This document shows, in pieces, positions 1 through 7,897 of a DNA stretch of 64,000 bases. This DNA is from Sinorhizobium meliloti (GTDB lineage: Bacteria; Pseudomonadota; Alphaproteobacteria; Rhizobiales; Rhizobiaceae): positions 67,976-131,975 of the forward strand of contig NZ_CP141212.1 in the NCBI RefSeq assembly GCF_035610345.1, in the 5' to 3' direction. The notes below the pieces were generated by a model, which saw only the letters and a list, made by a program, of their open reading frames with translations, was not told the DNA's origin and did no database searches. Positions within the stretch are counted from its first letter, which is position 1, and each line of letters begins with the position of its first letter. The position numbers were made by a program, and so were the translations under genes.

Positions 1-162
1 GTCGCTCCAGGTATTGATGATCGCGATGACGGGCTTGTTTGCGAGTTCCGCATGGTCGTAGCCCATCTGATAAAGGCGGGATCTGTGGCCGAAGGCGCGA
101 AGGTCCTTGACGCCGAACCAGCGAAAGCTTCGAAATTCCTCCGGCTTCTTGCGCCCGGTCAT
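1..162 (-). CDS. IlvD/Edd-family dehydratase, N-terminal fragment (sugar-acid dehydratase)
   Basis: This is the first 54 codons of a gene that runs off the left edge. The translation begins MTGRKKPEEFRSFRWFG and continues through FGHRSRLYQMGY to PVIAIINTWSD. This resembles the N-terminus of IlvD/Edd-family Fe-S dehydratases, especially the L-arabinonate/galactonate dehydratase branch, in which INTWSD precedes the first cluster cysteine. Such enzymes dehydrate aldonic acids to 2-keto-3-deoxy acids. An AGGAGG sits about 6 bases before the ATG and fixes the start. The GntR gene is divergent, 56 bases away, so it may regulate this gene, and the lactonase downstream could supply the aldonate. The exact substrate cannot be judged from the fragment. 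Confidence 0.8.
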   Translation of the reverse strand, partial: MTGRKKPEEFRSFRWFGVKDLRAFGHRSRLYQMGYDHAELANKPVIAIINTWSD

Positions 163-218
163 CGGCAGCCTCCTTTGCATTTGCGGGTGGGTCGGCTAGA
201 TTGCGCCTGTACAGAAAA

Positions 219-962
219 ATGACAGGTGAAGGCAGACCCTTGAACGACGTAACGTTGAAACTGAAACCGGCGCGGCGGGAGCGGCTTGCCGATGTTCTCT
301 ACGGGCAAATTCTCGAGCAGATCGCCAGCGGCCAGATGGCCGAGGGAGCCAAGCTGCCGTCCGAAGCGCATATCTGCCGCGACTTTCAGGTTTCCCGTCC
401 GGTCGTGCGAGAGGCGCTGATGCGGCTGCAGGCCGATGGCCTCGTGGTTTCGCGCCAAGGCATCGGCACCTTCGTGAAATCGCGTCCGTCCGACAAGCTC
501 ACCAGTCTCGCCGCCTCGGCCGAGATCGCGATCTATCTCCGGGCCTTCGAGCCCCGGCTCGCGCTCGAGACGGAATGCGCGGGGCTTGCCGCGATGCGCC
601 GGACCAAGGCTCAGCTCAACCAGATCGGCGAGGCGCTGGCGGCCCTGGAAGGCGCCTTCGCGCGCGGGGAAACCGGATGGGAAGAGGACTTCGCCTTTCA
701 CCACGCCGTCGCGGAAGCTGCGGGCAACGAACTTTTTCCACGCCTTCTGGAAGAGCTGCGTGACATTCTCAGCGGCTCTATGCGCATGGCGCTCGGCCTG
801 ACGCGGCAGGGCTCCGATGACCGCCGCCGCCGTGTCCTCGAAGAACACCGCAAGATCTACTCTGCCATTTCGGGCCAGAACCGGGATCTCGCCCGCCTTT
901 ACATGCGCTACCATCTGACGGAATCGCGTGCCCGTATCACCGGCTCCCATGGCGATCTCTGA
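219..962 (+). CDS. GntR-family (FadR/FCD type) transcriptional regulator
   Basis: A 247-residue regulator. The N-terminal winged helix-turn-helix (about residues 20-90) contains KLPSEAHICRDFQVSRPVVR followed by the wing VVSRQGIGTFV, the classic GntR signature. The C-terminal half is all-helical with FHHAVAEAAGN and EEHRKIY, as in FCD ligand-binding domains that sense organic or sugar acids. It lies divergent to a sugar-acid dehydratase and upstream of a sugar lactonase, so a repressor of that small pathway is the natural inference. The start is uncertain: TTG at 201, ATG at 219 and TTG at 240 are in frame, and none has a strong ribosome site (GGTGAAGG precedes 240). A 21-bp dyad at 1154-1174 may be its operator. 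Confidence 0.88.
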   Translation: MTGEGRPLNDVTLKLKPARRERLADVLYGQILEQIASGQMAEGAKLPSEAHICRDFQVSRPVVREALMRLQADGLVVSRQGIGTFVKSRPSDKLTSLAASAEIAIYLRAFEPRLALETECAGLAAMRRTKAQLNQIGEALAALEGAFARGETGWEEDFAFHHAVAEAAGNELFPRLLEELRDILSGSMRMALGLTRQGSDDRRRRVLEEHRKIYSAISGQNRDLARLYMRYHLTESRARITGSHGDL

Positions 963-967
963 TCCGG

Positions 968-1114
968 TCATGCTCCGATCCACTTCAAGCGCTCGCCGGT
1001 AGCCCGGCTCGACCATTTGCGGACACGCTTTCCGCCTTCGGGCGACACGCTGCCGCGGCGCACCGCGCCCAGCGGCAGGCCTTCAGGGTCGCGGGTTACG
1101 AGGGGCGTTTTCAT
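968..1114 (-). CDS. Possible 48-residue small protein, unknown
   Basis: A short open frame in the 329-base gap between the GntR gene and the lactonase gene. It would encode MKTPLVTRDPEGLPLGAVRR... ending ERLKWIGA, a basic peptide. Third codon positions are mostly G or C, as in real genes here, and GGGAGA lies upstream of the ATG. The start codon falls inside a 19-bp tandem duplication (1106-1142), which also creates an out-of-frame second ATG. I do not recognise the sequence. It could be a real small gene, the tail of a decayed gene, or chance in GC-rich DNA. Confidence 0.3.
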   Translation of the reverse strand: MKTPLVTRDPEGLPLGAVRRGSVSPEGGKRVRKWSSRATGERLKWIGA

Positions 1115-1142
1115 GCAGATCTCGCGTTTTCATGCAGATCTC
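1106..1142. repeat. 19-bp tandem duplication (two copies)
   Basis: The sequence CGTTTTCATGCAGATCTC is present twice in direct succession with a period of 19 bases (copies begin at 1106 and 1125). It lies in the gap upstream of the lactonase gene and covers the start of the possible 48-residue frame on the minus strand. A recent slipped-strand duplication is the simplest reading. Confidence 0.8.
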
Positions 1143-1153
1143 CCGGCCGGTTT

Positions 1154-1174
1154 CTTGTATTTTTATTTTACAAG
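1154..1174. promoter_or_regulatory. Inverted repeat CTTGTA-N9-TACAAG, candidate operator of the GntR regulator
   Basis: A perfect 6-bp inverted repeat with a 9-base A/T-only centre lies about 118 bases before the lactonase gene, in an otherwise GC-rich gap. GntR proteins usually bind short dyads with a TNGTNNNACNA core. The 9-base spacer is wider than that, so assigning it to the neighbouring GntR protein is inference. The A/T-rich stretch is also the most promoter-like part of the gap. I see no other clear signal in 963-1291 apart from the duplication at 1106-1142. Confidence 0.4.
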
Positions 1175-1291
1175 TTGAGCGAGGGCAAGAGCAATGATAG
1201 AGCTGGCAACGGCGGCAGCGAATTCAAAAACGGGAGTCTAAGCGCCTCTGGGTGCATCTTCTGGCAGCGGCCCGGGCCCATGGTGTGAAAC

Positions 1292-2176
1292 ATGTCTTTC
1301 GATTTAACATTTGAGTGTCTTCTGGATTCGCGTTGCGACGTCGCCGAAAGCCCGGTTTTCGATGAGCGCCGGAACTGCCTGTTCTTCGTCGATATCGGCC
1401 GCAGCGCCCTTCATCGCGTCGAGCTTTCGGGCGCCGGCCACGTCGAATGGACCGTCGAGGGCGGCGCCTGCAGCGCCGGCCTCGCGCGCTCCGGACGCCT
1501 CGTGCTGGCGCAGCGCGATCGCGTGGTTCTGTTCGATCCCGATGTCGGCGCGATCACCCGCGAAATCGCCGCGATCGAGCCGGACGTTGCGGATACGCGC
1601 CTCAACGACGGCAAGGTCGGACCGGACGGCGCCTTCTGGGTGGGGACGATGCACGATGTGCCCGACCGCCGGCCCGTCGCGTCGCTCTACCGCGTCTCGC
1701 CGGACGGCGCGGTGGAACGCAAGGTGGAAGGCATCGTCTGCTCCAACGGCCTTGCCTGGAGCGGCGACGGTGCTCTTCTGTTTCACTCGGATTCGCGCGG
1801 CGCCTGGATCGACCGCTGGCAGTTCGACCCCGCAACGGGCGCGCTTTCCGGGCGCAGGCGGCTGGCAAGCCTGGACGAGGCGAGCGGCCGACCGGACGGA
1901 GCCGCAACCGACGCGGAAGCCCATTACTGGAGCGCCGGCGTGTCGGCGGGCGTCGTCAATCGCTTCTCGCCCGAAGGTCGCCTTGTCGGGACGCATCGCT
2001 TTCCGGTGCCGGCGCCGACCATGCCCTGCTTCGCCGGGGCGGACCTGAAGACGCTTCTCGTCACGTCGCTGCGGCCCGCGGGCATCGGCGAGAAAAACCG
2101 CTCCGGCGGCATTTTCGTCGCAAGAAGCCCCGTGGCGGGTGTGGCCGTCCACCGCTTCGACGATCGCTGGATTTGA
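1292..2176 (+). CDS. SMP-30/gluconolactonase-family sugar lactonase
   Basis: A 294-residue six-bladed propeller protein of the SMP-30/regucalcin/gluconolactonase family. These enzymes hydrolyse aldonolactones to aldonic acids using one divalent metal. The expected metal ligands are visible: Glu19 in AESPVF, Asn105 in RLNDGKV, Asn152 in CSNGLAW and Asp202 in RPDGAATD. RLNDGK and SNGLAW are hallmark motifs. Length is normal and there is no signal peptide, so it is cytoplasmic. It follows a GntR regulator and a sugar-acid dehydratase. Together with a dehydrogenase they would form an oxidative dehydrogenase-lactonase-dehydratase route for an aldose, but the sugar is not determined. Confidence 0.88.
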   Translation: MSFDLTFECLLDSRCDVAESPVFDERRNCLFFVDIGRSALHRVELSGAGHVEWTVEGGACSAGLARSGRLVLAQRDRVVLFDPDVGAITREIAAIEPDVADTRLNDGKVGPDGAFWVGTMHDVPDRRPVASLYRVSPDGAVERKVEGIVCSNGLAWSGDGALLFHSDSRGAWIDRWQFDPATGALSGRRRLASLDEASGRPDGAATDAEAHYWSAGVSAGVVNRFSPEGRLVGTHRFPVPAPTMPCFAGADLKTLLVTSLRPAGIGEKNRSGGIFVARSPVAGVAVHRFDDRWI

Positions 2177-2196
2177 GGCTGGCGTCTGCGGTCTGA

Positions 2197-2838
2197 TCAG
2201 CGCTCCGGAATCGGCGGCAGTTCGGGCGCATCCAGACCCCTGAAGGGATCGCGCCAGGCGTCGATCTCCTCGAGCCGGTCATTCCAGCGGCAGATGTTGG
2301 GATAATCGCCAAGCGGCAGCCGGGCGGCATCGTTGAAGGGCAGAAAGCTCGCCATTCGGAAATCCGCATGGGATACGGCGTCTCCGACCAGCCAGTTCCG
2401 CCCGGAAAGCTCCATGTCGAGTATCGCCGCTGCCGTACGGAACCTGCTCAGCCCCTCCTCGACCAGCTGCTGGTCGATCGGGCCGAGCCCATAGCGCTGC
2501 TTCGTGCCGCGCTCGAACTGCACCATGTCGCAAGCTCTTACGAAGTTTTCCTTGCCCCAGCTGATCCATCGGACCATGTCGGGTTCGTCGTCGCCCATGC
2601 GCCAGAAATTCGATTGCACCTTGCGGGAAAGCCGGCAGGCGATCGCGTCGGCCTCCCAAAGGCTTTTTCCGGCCTCCACGAGTATCGGCAGCGAAAGGTT
2701 GGGGTTCAGCGGCCGAAACCGCTCCGCCTGCCCCGGCGCGAAGGGTGAGGCGAATTCGAACTCGACCTCGGCTGCGAGATGGCGTGCCACCGCGACGGCA
2801 AGCCTCGGGTTGGGATTGCGGCTGTAGAACAGTTTCAT
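2197..2838 (-). CDS. Glutathione S-transferase family protein
   Basis: A 213-residue cytosolic glutathione transferase. The thioredoxin-like N-terminal domain (about 1-75) has [16 protein letters not shown], the cis-proline in [10 protein letters not shown] and the glutathione-contacting [10 protein letters not shown]. The helical C-terminal domain carries [17 protein letters not shown]. It is the last gene of the leftward sugar-transport operon and its ATG overlaps the end of the ATPase gene by 4 bases, so the two are translationally coupled. A GST at the end of a sugar operon is unusual. It might act in detoxification or as a lyase/isomerase-type GST in the pathway; the sequence does not decide between these. 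Confidence 0.85.
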   Translation of the reverse strand: MKLFYSRNPNPRLAVAVARHLAAEVEFEFASPFAPGQAERFRPLNPNLSLPILVEAGKSLWEADAIACRLSRKVQSNFWRMGDDEPDMVRWISWGKENFVRACDMVQFERGTKQRYGLGPIDQQLVEEGLSRFRTAAAILDMELSGRNWLVGDAVSHADFRMASFLPFNDAARLPLGDYPNICRWNDRLEEIDAWRDPFRGLDAPELPPIPER

Positions 2839-3917
2839 CGCATGGCCCTTCCGTCGGCGCCGAAGACGTGGCAGCGCGACGGGTCGAAGTGGACGGCGAG
2901 ATTGGAGCCCCGCTCGACCTTCTGCTGCCCCTCCAGCGCGACGGTCAGCTGCTGGCGATCCGGCGTGATCCCGTAGAGCATGGTTTCGCCGCCGAGATTC
3001 TCGACGATCTCGACATTGACCGAAGCGAGCTCGATACCGCCCTCGCGCGCGGAAAGATGCTCCGGCCGGATGCCGAATGTGACGTCCTGCCCCTGTGTCG
3101 CACCGTTCAGGCGACGGGGGAGGCGGATCGTTCCGCCGCAGACCTCGATCGCCGTTTCGCTTCCGGTGACGTCCGCGATCCGCGCCTTGAGGAAATTCAT
3201 CTTGGGGCTGCCGATGAAGCCGGCGACGAAGCGGTTGACGGGATTGTTGTAGAGATCGAGCGGTGCGCCCACCTGCTCGATCCGGCCGGAATTCAGGACG
3301 ACGATCTTGTCGGCCATGGTCATGGCCTCCACCTGATCGTGCGTCACATAGATCATGGTGTTGCCGAGGTCCCGATGAAGCCTTGAGATCTCCACGCGCA
3401 TCTGCACGCGGAGTTCGGCGTCGAGGTTGGAAAGCGGCTCGTCGAAGAGGAAGATCCGCGGCTCGCGTACGATCGCGCGGCCGATCGCCACGCGTTGCCG
3501 CTGACCGCCGGAGAGCGCCTTCGGCTTGCGGTCGAGCAGCTTATCGATCTGCAGGATCTCGGCCGCCCGGCGCACCTTCGGCTCGATTTCGGCCTTCTTG
3601 AAGCCGGCCGTTTCGAGGCCGAAAGCGAGGTTCTTGTAGACCGACATGTGCGGATAGAGCGCATAGGACTGGAACACCATGGCAATGCCGCGCCTGGCGG
3701 GCGCCACTTCGTTCATCCGGTCGCTGTCGAGCATCAGCGTGCCGCCGGAAATCTCCTCCAGTCCGGCGATCATTCTGAGCAGCGTCGACTTGCCGCAACC
3801 GGACGGACCCACGAAGACGGCGAACTCGCCGGGGTCTATGGTCAGGTCGATGCCGTGGATCACATCGAGCGCGCCGTAGCGCTTCTCGACCTTCTGAAGA
3901 ACGACGCTCGTCGCCAT
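2835..3917 (-). CDS. ABC transporter ATPase, MalK/UgpC type (carbohydrate uptake)
   Basis: A 360-residue ATPase of the carbohydrate-uptake CUT1 class. Walker [10 protein letters not shown] is at residues 37-45, the signature LSGGQ at 135-139, Walker B FLFDEP at 156-161, and the switch histidine lies in [10 protein letters not shown]. The C-terminal 120 residues form the MalK-type regulatory domain ([16 protein letters not shown]). It would energise import of a sugar or polyol with the two permeases at 6056-7892 and the binding protein at 7898-9181. The two dehydrogenase genes lie between it and the permeases in one leftward operon, and the GST gene overlaps its stop codon. Confidence 0.93.
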   Translation of the reverse strand: MATSVVLQKVEKRYGALDVIHGIDLTIDPGEFAVFVGPSGCGKSTLLRMIAGLEEISGGTLMLDSDRMNEVAPARRGIAMVFQSYALYPHMSVYKNLAFGLETAGFKKAEIEPKVRRAAEILQIDKLLDRKPKALSGGQRQRVAIGRAIVREPRIFLFDEPLSNLDAELRVQMRVEISRLHRDLGNTMIYVTHDQVEAMTMADKIVVLNSGRIEQVGAPLDLYNNPVNRFVAGFIGSPKMNFLKARIADVTGSETAIEVCGGTIRLPRRLNGATQGQDVTFGIRPEHLSAREGGIELASVNVEIVENLGGETMLYGITPDRQQLTVALEGQQKVERGSNLAVHFDPSRCHVFGADGRAMR

Positions 3918-3941
3918 GTCAAAGTTCCTCCCTGCGGCCCT

Positions 3942-5015
3942 CTATCGGGTATTCGCACGCCAATCGGCATATTTCGGGCTGTCCGGCCCAAGCGGCAACT
4001 CTATTTCGCGGCCGGTATCGGCGGATTGATAGATCGCGGTGACCAATTCCAGCGCGCGGCGCGCATCCTGCGTCGTCACCGGCAGGGGTCCTCTGCCGCT
4101 CAGGAAATCGTGGAAATGCGCCATCTGGGTGGTGAAGCGCGGCGAGACCGGACGCCAGTCGCCGGTCACTTCGTCTATCCGCGCCTGCACTTCGTCATTT
4201 GCCGCGATGATCTTCCACGGATCCTTACCCGGCGCATAAGGTTCGTGGCTGCTCTCGAAGGTGACGTTCTCGAAATGCAGCCTCAGCCGGCTGATCTGCT
4301 CCTGAGAGCCGAGCGTACAGGAAAGCGAAACGAAGGCGCCGTTCTTCATGAGCAGGCTCGCGGAGGCGCAGTCCTCGACCTCGATGTCGTTGACCCGGGT
4401 CGCGACCCGGCCGAACACGCGCGCCACCGGGCCGAGAAGATGCAGCATCATATCGTGCAGATGCAGCGCGTGGGTGACGAGCACGCCGCCGAGCTCCGTC
4501 GCCCATTTGCCCCTCCATGGGACGGAATAATATTCGGGCGTGCGCAGCCAGAAAGTCTCGACCGAGCCGACATAGGGCTTTCCCGCGATGCCCGCCTCGA
4601 TGATGCGCTTGGCTTTCTCGATGCCGTCGCCGTAGCGATACTGGAAGATCGGCATCAGCACGCCACGTGCCTGCTTCTCGGCTTCCATGATCGCATCGAC
4701 GCCCGCGAGCGATCCGGTCAGCGGCTTTTCGCAGACCACATGCTTGCCGGCGGCAAGGGCCGCCAGCACCTGTTCGAGATGGATGCCTGGCGGGGTGCAG
4801 ATGTCGATGATGTCGATTCCATCGTCGGCGAGAAGTTCCTCGAAGTGGCGGGTCCGCTGCTCGATCCCGAATTCGTCGCCCACTTCGTTCATCCGTTCCT
4901 CGTTGAGGTCGCAGAGAGCCTGGACTCGGAATTTGTCCGGATGCGGCTGATAGCCCTCGACGATATGCGAACGCCCGATGCCGCAGCCGATGATGGCGAC
5001 TGTCTTCACGCTCAT
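3942..5015 (-). CDS. Gfo/Idh/MocA-family NAD(P)-dependent oxidoreductase (first of four)
   Basis: A 357-residue oxidoreductase. The N-terminal Rossmann fold begins VAIIGCGIGRSH; the family's catalytic lysine lies in EKP (96-98), followed by the substrate-binding alpha/beta domain with VTHALHLHDMM. Family members oxidise or reduce sugars, inositols and sugar acids at a ring hydroxyl. The start is the ATG at 5015, one base after the stop of the neighbouring dehydrogenase gene. The frame stays open upstream, but that part is antisense-like sequence over the neighbour. Two different Gfo/Idh/MocA enzymes side by side in a transport operon suggest two redox steps on one imported substrate. The substrate is unknown. 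Confidence 0.9.
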   Translation of the reverse strand: MSVKTVAIIGCGIGRSHIVEGYQPHPDKFRVQALCDLNEERMNEVGDEFGIEQRTRHFEELLADDGIDIIDICTPPGIHLEQVLAALAAGKHVVCEKPLTGSLAGVDAIMEAEKQARGVLMPIFQYRYGDGIEKAKRIIEAGIAGKPYVGSVETFWLRTPEYYSVPWRGKWATELGGVLVTHALHLHDMMLHLLGPVARVFGRVATRVNDIEVEDCASASLLMKNGAFVSLSCTLGSQEQISRLRLHFENVTFESSHEPYAPGKDPWKIIAANDEVQARIDEVTGDWRPVSPRFTTQMAHFHDFLSGRGPLPVTTQDARRALELVTAIYQSADTGREIELPLGPDSPKYADWRANTR

Positions 5016-5016
5016 G

Positions 5017-6033
5017 TCAGTTCCTGTCCCCGTTCTGTTCGGCGATCGCCTGCGCCTGAAGCGCAAGCTCCATGGCCTTGAAGCAGCGCTCCTGCGGCAT
5101 CGCGGTTTCGGTCCTGTCGCGGATGTCGGCGAGGAACTGGCGCCCGAAGGGCAGCTCGACGCGGGAGCAGTCGATATGTTCGACGCCGTTGCGGTCCGCG
5201 AGAAACAGGTGGTTGCCGCCTTCGCGCCCGGCGAGATCGACCGTCTTGCGGACCTCGATCGTTCCGGATGTGCCGACGATGAAGAGCCGGCCGTCACCCC
5301 AGGTCGGCATTCCCTCCGGGGTCAGCCAGTTCACATGGATCATGCCGGTGCTCCGCCCGGTCGAGAGGTGGATGCTGCCCGTATCCTGCAGTTCGGGAGC
5401 GTCGGGAACGCTCCGGTTGCCGACGCTCGCCGAAAGCACGGTCGCGTCGTTGGCGCCGGTGAAGAACAGGAACTGCTCGCACTGGTGCGATGCGATGTCG
5501 GTCAGGATGCCGCCATAGTCCGTGCGGCGGAAGAACCAGTCGGGCCGCGTCCCGCGGCGCAGCCTGTGCGGGCCGAGGCCGACTATGTGCACCACCTCGC
5601 CGATCGCGCCGGCGGCGACGAGCTCGCCGGCCTTGACCGTGGCCGGGCTCTCGAAATGCTCCGAATAGAGGATCGAGAAGATGCGGCCCGTCTCGGCCTG
5701 GACCCGGCGCAGCTTGGCGAGCTGGTCGAAGCTCGTCATGCCCGGCTTGTCGACAAGCACGTCCTTGCCGTGCTGCATGGCGCGGATCGCCAGTTCCGCG
5801 CGCTCGCTCGAAACGGCGGCCGATACGATGATGCCGATGCTCTCGTCCTCGAGGATTTCCTCTGCCGTCGCGATGCGCGGGGCGTCTGCGTAGACGGCGG
5901 AAAATTCCGCGGCCAGCGCATCGTCCTTCTCGAGGAAACCGGCGAGGCGGGCGCCGGCCCGAAGCAGGCATTCGACCTGGCCGTAGATGTGGTTGTGGTT
6001 GAGCCCGACGGCAGCGAAACGCAATTCGTCCAT
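5017..6033 (-). CDS. Gfo/Idh/MocA-family oxidoreductase (second of four)
   Basis: A 338-residue oxidoreductase. It starts MDELRFAAVGLNHNH, so the Rossmann glycine-rich loop is unusual (VGLNHNHIYG rather than GxGxxG). The catalytic lysine lies in DKP (95-97), and GGILTDIASHQCEQFLFF supplies the conserved Asp and His of the C-terminal domain. The loop with an HNH sequence puts it in a subgroup distinct from the first enzyme. It lies 22 bases after the inner-membrane permease gene and 1 base before the next dehydrogenase gene, clearly in one operon. It is likely cytoplasmic. Substrate and cofactor preference cannot be read from the sequence. Confidence 0.88.
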   Translation of the reverse strand: MDELRFAAVGLNHNHIYGQVECLLRAGARLAGFLEKDDALAAEFSAVYADAPRIATAEEILEDESIGIIVSAAVSSERAELAIRAMQHGKDVLVDKPGMTSFDQLAKLRRVQAETGRIFSILYSEHFESPATVKAGELVAAGAIGEVVHIVGLGPHRLRRGTRPDWFFRRTDYGGILTDIASHQCEQFLFFTGANDATVLSASVGNRSVPDAPELQDTGSIHLSTGRSTGMIHVNWLTPEGMPTWGDGRLFIVGTSGTIEVRKTVDLAGREGGNHLFLADRNGVEHIDCSRVELPFGRQFLADIRDRTETAMPQERCFKAMELALQAQAIAEQNGDRN

Positions 6034-6055
6034 GATGATTTTCTAGCTCCGTCGC

Positions 6056-6943
6056 TCAGCGCTTCATGCCGGTGGTGGCGATGCCCTCGATCAGAAGGCG
6101 CTGGAAGAAGAGGAAGAAGAAGAACACCGGCACGAGCGAGAGCGTCGACATGGCGAAGAGCCCGCCCCAGTCGGAGGTGCTGCTCGAGTCGACGAAGGTC
6201 CTCAAGCCGAGCTGGATCGTGTAGCTGTTCATGTCGTTGAGGTAGATCAGCGGCCCGAAGAAATCGTCCCAGGTCCAGATGAAGGAGAAGATGGCGGCCG
6301 TCGCCAGAACGGGAAGCGATAGCGGCAGCATGATCTTCCAGTAGATGCGCCAGGCGCCGCAGCCGTCCATCATCGCCGCTTCGTCCAGTTCGCGCGGGAT
6401 TCCGCGGAAGAACTGCACCATGAGGAAGATGAAGAAGGCATCGCTGGCGAGAAACTTCGGGACCACCAGCGGCAGGAATGTGTTCACCCAGCCGAGATCG
6501 AGGAAGAGGACATATTGGGGAATGAGCGTCACGTGATAGGGGATCATCATCGTGCCGAGCATGATCGCGAACCAGAAATTCCGCCCCGCGAAGCGCAGCC
6601 TTGCGAAGGCATAGGCCGCGAGCGAGCAGGCCACGACATTGCCGACGACGGTGAGGACCGCGATGACCAGCGAGTTCCAGAAGAACCGCCCGAAGCTGAC
6701 GTCGAGCCCGAACCAGCCGCGCAGATAGGAGGAGAAATCCACCGAGGAGGGCCAAAGCGACGTGGAGGCGAAGATCTCGTCCTCCGGCCTGACCGATGCC
6801 GAGATCATCCACAGGAGCGGATAGATCATGGCGATCGAGGCGGCGATCAGGGCGGCGTGAACGAGGACCGATCCGACAGGGCCGCGGCGGCCCGTCGGGA
6901 CCGTCGGCGGGGCGGTTACCGAGCTCATGGTCGCGTCAGTCAT
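6056..6943 (-). CDS. Carbohydrate ABC transporter permease (MalG type)
   Basis: A 295-residue inner-membrane permease with six predicted membrane segments, including the N-terminal AALIAASIAMIYPLLWM. The cytoplasmic EAA loop reads ELDEAAMMDGCGAWRIYWKI and contacts the ATPase. The C-terminus ends GIATTGMKR, resembling the G-x-K end common in MalG-class permeases. Its start overlaps the end of the upstream permease gene by 8 bases. It forms the membrane pore together with the protein encoded at 6936-7892. Confidence 0.92.
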   Translation of the reverse strand: MTDATMSSVTAPPTVPTGRRGPVGSVLVHAALIAASIAMIYPLLWMISASVRPEDEIFASTSLWPSSVDFSSYLRGWFGLDVSFGRFFWNSLVIAVLTVVGNVVACSLAAYAFARLRFAGRNFWFAIMLGTMMIPYHVTLIPQYVLFLDLGWVNTFLPLVVPKFLASDAFFIFLMVQFFRGIPRELDEAAMMDGCGAWRIYWKIMLPLSLPVLATAAIFSFIWTWDDFFGPLIYLNDMNSYTIQLGLRTFVDSSSTSDWGGLFAMSTLSLVPVFFFFLFFQRLLIEGIATTGMKR

Positions 6944-7892
6944 CGTAGTGCACCCAGTAGCGAGAGGTGAGGAACGAGAAGGCCGTGAACAGCCCGATGA
7001 TCAGCACGAGAATCCAGGCAAGCGCCGAGGCGTAGCCCATGCGGAAATTACCGAAGGCCTCCTGGTAAAGGTAAAGAGTGTAGAACAGCGTCGAGTTGAT
7101 CGGACCGCCGGTGCCGCCGGAAATGATGAAGGCGGGTGTGAAGGCCTTGAAGGCGTCGATCGTCTGCACGACCGCGTTGAAGAAGATCACCGGCGTCAAG
7201 AGCGGCAGCGTGATCTTGTAGAACTGACGGAACTTGGATGCCCCGTCGAGGCTCGCCGCCTCGTACATGTCCGTCGGGATCTGCCGAAGGCCCGCAAGGA
7301 AGATGATCATCGGCGATCCGAACTGCCAGACGCTCAAGACCACGAGCGTCCAGATCGAATAGTCCGGATGCGAGATCCAGCTCGGCCCCTCGATGCCGAA
7401 CTGGGCCAGCAGGCTGTTGATCAGGCCGTCGCCGGCGAAGAGCTGTCGCCAGAGCACGGCGATCGCGACGCTGCCGCCAAGCAGCGACGGCAGGTAGAAG
7501 ATTGCCCGATAGACGGTGAGCCCCCGGACGCCGCGGTCGAGAAGGATCGCGACGAGCAGCGCGAAGGCGAGCTTGAAGGGCACCGAAAGCACGACATAGA
7601 GAAAGGTCACCTTGATCGCCGCGGCGAATTTCGGATCGGCCGTCGCGATGCGCACGTAATTTGCGGTGCCGATCCATTCCGGCGCGCGGATCAGGTCGAA
7701 ATTCGTGAAGGAAAGATAGAGCGAGGCGATGGCGGGCCCGAGCGTCAGGCCGAAGAAGCCGATGAGCCATGGCAACAGAAACATGTAGCCGGCTCCATGG
7801 CTTGCCCATGTCCTGGCCAGGCGGCCCTGTGCGGCCGGGCGCGATGACGCGCCCGTCCCGACTGCGACAGCGGTGTCCTGCACGGCCGCCAT
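6936..7892 (-). CDS. Carbohydrate ABC transporter permease (MalF type)
   Basis: A permease of about 318 residues and six predicted membrane segments beginning YMFLLPWLIGFFGLTLGPAI. The EAA loop is MYEAASLDGASKFRQFYKI and LPLLTP follows it, both typical of CUT1 MalF-like subunits. The start needs care. An ATG at 7892 directly abuts the ribosome site GGAGG with no spacing, while a GTG nine bases further on (7883) has ideal spacing. Translation may therefore begin at the GTG, three codons later. The gene starts 5 bases after the stop of the binding-protein gene. Confidence 0.92.
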   Translation of the reverse strand: MAAVQDTAVAVGTGASSRPAAQGRLARTWASHGAGYMFLLPWLIGFFGLTLGPAIASLYLSFTNFDLIRAPEWIGTANYVRIATADPKFAAAIKVTFLYVVLSVPFKLAFALLVAILLDRGVRGLTVYRAIFYLPSLLGGSVAIAVLWRQLFAGDGLINSLLAQFGIEGPSWISHPDYSIWTLVVLSVWQFGSPMIIFLAGLRQIPTDMYEAASLDGASKFRQFYKITLPLLTPVIFFNAVVQTIDAFKAFTPAFIISGGTGGPINSTLFYTLYLYQEAFGNFRMGYASALAWILVLIIGLFTAFSFLTSRYWVHYDD

Positions 7893-7897
7893 CCTCC

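Noticed and set aside
159..1016. A 285-codon minus-strand frame over the GntR gene
   Set aside because: It is antisense to a convincing GntR protein and has no domain of its own.
5016..5297. In-frame 94-residue extension of the first Gfo/Idh/MocA protein
   Set aside because: It lies within the neighbouring dehydrogenase gene in a different frame and is Ser/Arg-rich nonsense; MSVKTVAIIG at 5015 is a typical family start.
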